Assembly: GCA_017449075.1 (NCBI GenBank)
Contig: JAFSKG010000011.1
Span: forward strand, 16,961 to 80,960
From: Lachnospiraceae bacterium
GTDB lineage: Bacteria > Bacillota > Clostridia > Lachnospirales > Lachnospiraceae
DNA: 64,000 bases
Direction of reading: 5' to 3'
Shown: piece after piece, positions 60,412 through 64,000 of the stretch
Layout: every line of letters begins with the position of its first letter
How positions within the stretch are numbered: position 1 is the first letter of the stretch
The notes under the pieces: model-generated
What the model was told of the DNA's origin: nothing
The model's input: the letters and a program-made list of their open reading frames with translations, nothing else
Databases searched by the model: none
Made by a program: the position numbers and the translations under genes

Positions 60412-61497
60412 ATGGAAAATTTAAATGAAGCCAGAGAAAAAATTAATTCAATTGACAAAGAGATGGCCAAACTCTTTGAAGACCGTATGTCTCTATGTAA
60501 AGAAATTGCCGAATTCAAAAAGGCAAACTCTCTTCCTATACTTGATTCAAGTAGAGAAGAAGCTGTCATAAATAACAATTTGAAACTTGTAAATAGTGAG
60601 GAGCTAAAACCTTATTACATTTCGTACATAAAAAGTGTCATCAACATTTCAAAGGATTATCAAAGAAGCCTTCTCACCGGTCTTAAAATTGCTTATAGTG
60701 GCATAGAGGGCGCCTATGGATATATAGCAGCAAAAAGAATGTATCCTAATTGCGAACTCATTTCAAATAACAATTTTTCAAAAACATTTAAATCTGTGGA
60801 AGATGGTGTAAACGATAGAGCTGTACTACCTATAGAAAATTCATTTGCTGGAGATGTCGGAGAGGTAATGGATTTGATTTTCTCTGGATCACTTTTTGTA
60901 AATAGAATTTTTGACTTAGAAATAGAACATAACCTTATGGTTAATCCTGGTGTAGATTTTTCTCAAGTTAAAATCATCGTGTCTCATCCTCAGGCTCTTG
61001 CACAGTGCTCTAAATTTATAGAAGAGTATGATTTTAAAACTATAGAAGAAGTTAATACAGCTTTTGCTGCAAAGAGACTTAAAGAAACTGGCGATAAAAC
61101 TATGGCTGTCATCGCAAGTAAAGAAACTGCAGAAGCCTATGGTCTTACTATATTAAAAGAAAAAATAAATAACTCTGGAATTAACACTACAAGGTTTGCA
61201 TCGTTTTCAAGAGTTCTATCTAACTATAAAGATGTCGGAGCTTCAAAGAAAAACTTTATACTTGTATTCACAGTAAAAAATGTGGCAGGAGCTCTAGCAA
61301 AATGTCTTGATATCATAGGTGCTCACGGCTTCAATATGAGAAATCTAAGAAGCCGCCCTATGAAAGAACTCATGTGGACCTACTACTTCTTCTGCGAAAT
61401 AGAGGGCGACATAGAATCAAATGATGCAAAAAATATGCTTGTAGCTCTTAAAACTTTTTGTGATAGATTAAAGATTGTTGGAAATTATGTGATTTAA
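60412..61497 (+). CDS. pheA: Bifunctional chorismate mutase / prephenate dehydratase (P-protein)
   Basis: 361 residues. An AroQ chorismate mutase domain (about 1-85) has REKINSIDKEMAKLFEDRM and EIAEFKKANSLPI. The prephenate dehydratase domain (about 105-270) shows IAYSGIEGAYGYIAA, LPIENSFAGDVGEV and the TRF motif in NTTRFASFSR. The ACT domain (about 280-355) has GALAKCLDIIGAHGFNM and NLRSRP, where phenylalanine feedback would bind. It makes phenylpyruvate from chorismate. GAAGGAG at the end of a repeat module sets the start. The upstream hairpin may regulate it. Confidence 0.95.
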   Translation: MENLNEAREKINSIDKEMAKLFEDRMSLCKEIAEFKKANSLPILDSSREEAVINNNLKLVNSEELKPYYISYIKSVINISKDYQRSLLTGLKIAYSGIEGAYGYIAAKRMYPNCELISNNNFSKTFKSVEDGVNDRAVLPIENSFAGDVGEVMDLIFSGSLFVNRIFDLEIEHNLMVNPGVDFSQVKIIVSHPQALAQCSKFIEEYDFKTIEEVNTAFAAKRLKETGDKTMAVIASKETAEAYGLTILKEKINNSGINTTRFASFSRVLSNYKDVGASKKNFILVFTVKNVAGALAKCLDIIGAHGFNMRNLRSRPMKELMWTYYFFCEIEGDIESNDAKNMLVALKTFCDRLKIVGNYVI

Positions 61498-61513
61498 ATT
61501 GTATTTTTTGCAT

Positions 61514-62818
61514 TTAGTTTATTACTTCTTTAATCCATTTTTCTACTTCATTTTTTACTTTATCTTTTCTACTTTGTGTATCTGTTCCTGTTATTGCAAG
61601 ACCTTTTAAGACTTTAGCATTTGGATAGAGTCTTTTAAGTTTACTGTCAAAGCCCGATAGGCCAGACCCACCATGTGTAGAAAATGGAACTATTGTTTTT
61701 CCATTCATATCAACTTTATCAAATAAAGTGTACATAATCATAGGGAAATCTCCCCACCAAACTGGTGCACCTACAAATATAGTATCATAATTTGATATGT
61801 CGAATGTTATATCTTTTATTTCTGGTCTTGCACTATCATGAAGTTCTTTACTTGCAATCTCAGTTAATTTCTTGTATGAGTCCCTTGGATAAATATCATT
61901 TTTTGGCTCAACTTTATATCTATCTGCAGCGAGATTTTCAATAATCATATCTGCAACTATTTCTGTGTTTCCTTTTTCTATAACTCCTACACTATATTGC
62001 TCTCCTATGAAAGAGCTATAGATGACTAATGTTTTTGAATTTCCCATATTGTTTTTTTCCTCCCCTGCTTTAAGTTCTATTTCTTCATTTACATTGATAA
62101 TTAATTTATTAGGTGCCGTCCACTCTTCAGCTTTTTTTCTATCAAACCTTATACCACTATTACTAGTATCGTTATGGTATGGTATATTATGCTTTGCATT
62201 TACAAGCTTTGCACATTCTGCTGCCTCATTGTTATCCATGTTAAATTTTCCATCAGTGCAGAAAAATGCATAATCAATATTCATGCTCGCCATTTCACTC
62301 ATTTGGTTCGTTTTTGAAGTATCACCTGACAAATATACTTTGATGCCATTCTTAAATTCAAGCACATAGCCAACACACGAATTCACATCATGATTTTGAT
62401 TATATCCTGCTTCTACTGGCACTACTTTCACAAAAGGCAAATCAAAAGTTTGGTGTTTTGCATTTACTATTGCCTCTTTTTCAGTAATCACAATACATCC
62501 TTGATTTCTATTGCTAACTTTTTCTAAATCAGCGTGATCGAAGTGACTATGAGTTTGAAGAATCAAGTCGGCTGGCATACTATAGTCATCGCCTGCAAAT
62601 GGGTCCACATATATAACTTTATTGTCCTCGGTAATTATTCTTACAGTCGCTTGACCCATATATTTTAATTTTACATTTTTAAAATTTTCATTATTCACTT
62701 TAGATGTAACTCCGTTTACATTCAAATTATTATTGGCACTGTTTTGTGCGCAGCTTATACTTTGCAATATCAATACAAAAGTCAACGAAAATGCTATTAA
62801 TTTATTAAGTATCTTCAT
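61514..62818 (-). CDS. Lipoprotein fusion of a metallo-beta-lactamase domain and a flavodoxin domain
   Basis: 434 residues. A lipoprotein signal peptide with lipobox LQSISC (mature Cys about 24) precedes a Lactamase_B_3-type domain with THSHFDHADL and VYLSGDTSKTN. After a linker with ELKAGEEKNN a flavodoxin domain follows (about 255-434): TLVIYSSFIGEQYSVGVIEKGNTEIVADMI at the FMN phosphate site, then TIFVGAPVWWGDFP. Both folds together recall flavodiiron proteins, but the domain types differ and no diiron ligand set is clear. ATG 62818 is chosen with AAAGGTGG upstream. Exported FMN proteins of this kind are unusual; the cofactor source outside the membrane is unclear. Confidence 0.85.
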   Translation of the reverse strand: MKILNKLIAFSLTFVLILQSISCAQNSANNNLNVNGVTSKVNNENFKNVKLKYMGQATVRIITEDNKVIYVDPFAGDDYSMPADLILQTHSHFDHADLEKVSNRNQGCIVITEKEAIVNAKHQTFDLPFVKVVPVEAGYNQNHDVNSCVGYVLEFKNGIKVYLSGDTSKTNQMSEMASMNIDYAFFCTDGKFNMDNNEAAECAKLVNAKHNIPYHNDTSNSGIRFDRKKAEEWTAPNKLIINVNEEIELKAGEEKNNMGNSKTLVIYSSFIGEQYSVGVIEKGNTEIVADMIIENLAADRYKVEPKNDIYPRDSYKKLTEIASKELHDSARPEIKDITFDISNYDTIFVGAPVWWGDFPMIMYTLFDKVDMNGKTIVPFSTHGGSGLSGFDSKLKRLYPNAKVLKGLAITGTDTQSRKDKVKNEVEKWIKEVIN

Positions 62819-62872
62819 ATTTTTACCACCTTTTCGAGATTTAATATCTATTATATTCATTTTATCACAGCA

Positions 62873-63862
62873 CTAGTAATTTGCAAATCGTTTGTTTCTA
62901 TCAAGTGCTTTAATTTTTGACATTTCTTCTTCAGTAAGTTCAAAGTCAAATATTTGGCAATTCTCCAATATATGATCTGGATTACTTGAACCAGGTATAG
63001 CGATATTATTATCTTGCAAATGCCACCTTAGAAGGACTTGTGCCGATGTCTTCTTATGTGCATCAGCAATACTTTTAATTGTGGGGTCATTGAATAAATC
63101 TCTTGTATTACCTCTTCCACCAAGTGGGAACCACGATTCCAAAACTGTGCCATATTTTGATATATGATTTTTTATATCTACACTTTGATGGTATGGATGA
63201 GTTTCATTTTGAAGTATTGCAGGTTTTATAGTAGTTGCATTTACAAGTCTGTCAAAGTCATCTGTAGTATAATAATTTGAAAGCCCGATTGACTTTAATT
63301 TTCCCTCTTTAACTGCATCTTCCATTGCCTTATATGCTTCTATATCATTATGAGGTTGCGAATGATGTAAAATCATAAGGTCTATATAATCAAGATCAAG
63401 CCTACTAAGTGATGCTTCTATTGCTGCTTTTCCATTTGAAAAATCTGATGTCCACATCTTTGTTGTCACAAATATATCTTCTCTCTTTACTATGTTTTCT
63501 GCTATTGCTCTCTTGATACCTCTTCCCACACCTTCTTCATTGCCATAAATTCTTGCTGTATCTATAAGTCTATAACCATCCTTAAGTGCATTATACACTG
63601 AATTTTCAGCTTGAGAATTTGAAAGCAAATATGTTCCTATACCAAGAACTGGCATCTCATATCCACTGTTTAACATAACTACTCCTTTTTGTAAGTTAAA
63701 TTTATTTGTAATGATTGCGCCATCTGTTGATGCAAAACCTTGAACCGTATCTGTTTCGGGCAAAATATTTGTATCAATTTCTAAATTTTTTTGACAACCA
63801 CTTGTAAATATAAGTATCGCAAACATTAGTGTATATAATCTCAAAAACTTATTTCTAATCAT
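62873..63862 (-). CDS. Aldo/keto reductase lipoprotein
   Basis: 329 residues. A lipoprotein signal peptide with lipobox FTSGC is followed by a linker and an AKR barrel starting VMLNSGYEMPVLGIGTYLL. The catalytic tetrad is visible: Asp and Tyr in LIDTARIYGNEEG, Lys in FVTTKMW and His in LMILHHSQPH. The C-terminal NADPH-binding part has IAIPGSSNPDHILENC. AKR enzymes are normally cytosolic; an exported lipidated form is odd. The gene lies 54 nt upstream of the MBL-flavodoxin lipoprotein gene, so the two are probably co-expressed. The remaining 138 nt to the window end hold only AT-rich sequence with a possible TATTAT -10 box. Confidence 0.88.
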   Translation of the reverse strand: MIRNKFLRLYTLMFAILIFTSGCQKNLEIDTNILPETDTVQGFASTDGAIITNKFNLQKGVVMLNSGYEMPVLGIGTYLLSNSQAENSVYNALKDGYRLIDTARIYGNEEGVGRGIKRAIAENIVKREDIFVTTKMWTSDFSNGKAAIEASLSRLDLDYIDLMILHHSQPHNDIEAYKAMEDAVKEGKLKSIGLSNYYTTDDFDRLVNATTIKPAILQNETHPYHQSVDIKNHISKYGTVLESWFPLGGRGNTRDLFNDPTIKSIADAHKKTSAQVLLRWHLQDNNIAIPGSSNPDHILENCQIFDFELTEEEMSKIKALDRNKRFANY

Positions 63863-64000
63863 TTTTTCTTGTATAATACAGTTATTAAATTTGTTTGTAT
63901 AAAATAATAACTTATTACACTTTCTCCTTTCTCAAATTTTATATTTATAAATTTAATATATGTTATATAATTAATTTATTGCACTGTGGATTTGTTCCTG

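Overview
The window is AT-rich DNA from a Gram-positive anaerobe of the Clostridia (Bacillota). Pointers are the low GC content, strong AGGAGG-type ribosome binding sites, a lysine riboswitch, meso-diaminopimelate synthesis through the dehydrogenase branch (ddh), acetate formation through PduL and AckA, a ferredoxin-thioredoxin reductase-like protein, and abundant lipoprotein and cell-surface genes. The genus cannot be decided from the sequence alone.

Layout. 1-2.1 kb: the 3'-truncated end of a MATE transporter fused to a GHKL-type ATPase domain, then a lysine riboswitch with terminator. 2.1-6.5 kb: a lysine transporter, dapA, dapB and ddh, all in the direction of the riboswitch. 6.6-21.9 kb: one 15.3 kb gene for a 5086-residue secreted surface protein with an acidic stalk, InlB-type repeats and C-terminal cell-wall-binding repeats. 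22.2-26.1 kb: an AAA ATPase, a DAACS-type symporter and lysA. 26.1-28.6 kb (minus): HAD phosphatase, DUF3800 protein, purine nucleoside phosphorylase. 28.9-32.3 kb: a small membrane protein, a frameshifted SulP permease and amylomaltase. 32.3-37.0 kb (minus): two MFS paralogues and a two-component system. 37.2-39.6 kb: a secreted coiled-coil protein, pduL and ackA. 39.7-41.4 kb (minus): a PIN/AbrB toxin-antitoxin pair, an ECF S component and a TIR-like protein. 41.5-46.9 kb (minus): a nucleoside ABC importer with deoC. 47.1-50.7 kb (minus): DUF2207, LemA and a membrane protein with wall-binding repeats. 50.8-54.7 kb: murG, then xpt, a glutaminase-less guaA and a zinc-ribbon membrane protein on minus. 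54.8-59.0 kb (minus): MATE, thioredoxin, FTR-like protein, metallo-hydrolase, DegV and a secreted repeat protein. 59.05-61.5 kb: an aminotransferase and pheA. 61.5-63.9 kb (minus): two lipoprotein redox-type enzymes.

How the genes work together. Lysine/DAP supply is split between the riboswitch operon (transporter, dapA, dapB, ddh) and lysA, 20 kb away beside an amino-acid symporter. The nucleoside importer, deoC, pnp, xpt and guaA form a salvage set. PduL and AckA convert acyl-CoA to acid plus ATP. Trx and the FTR-like protein suggest ferredoxin-driven thiol reduction.

The most striking structure is a family of short palindromic modules beginning GTAGGGG, at about 15 loci. They tile intergenic gaps, often start exactly at a stop codon, often end just upstream of a Shine-Dalgarno sequence, sometimes act as terminators, and in one case sit in frame inside the histidine kinase gene. 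Further unexplained elements are a 184-nt inverted repeat beside lemA, an 85-nt hairpin before pheA, and several genes whose promoters imply leaderless mRNAs.
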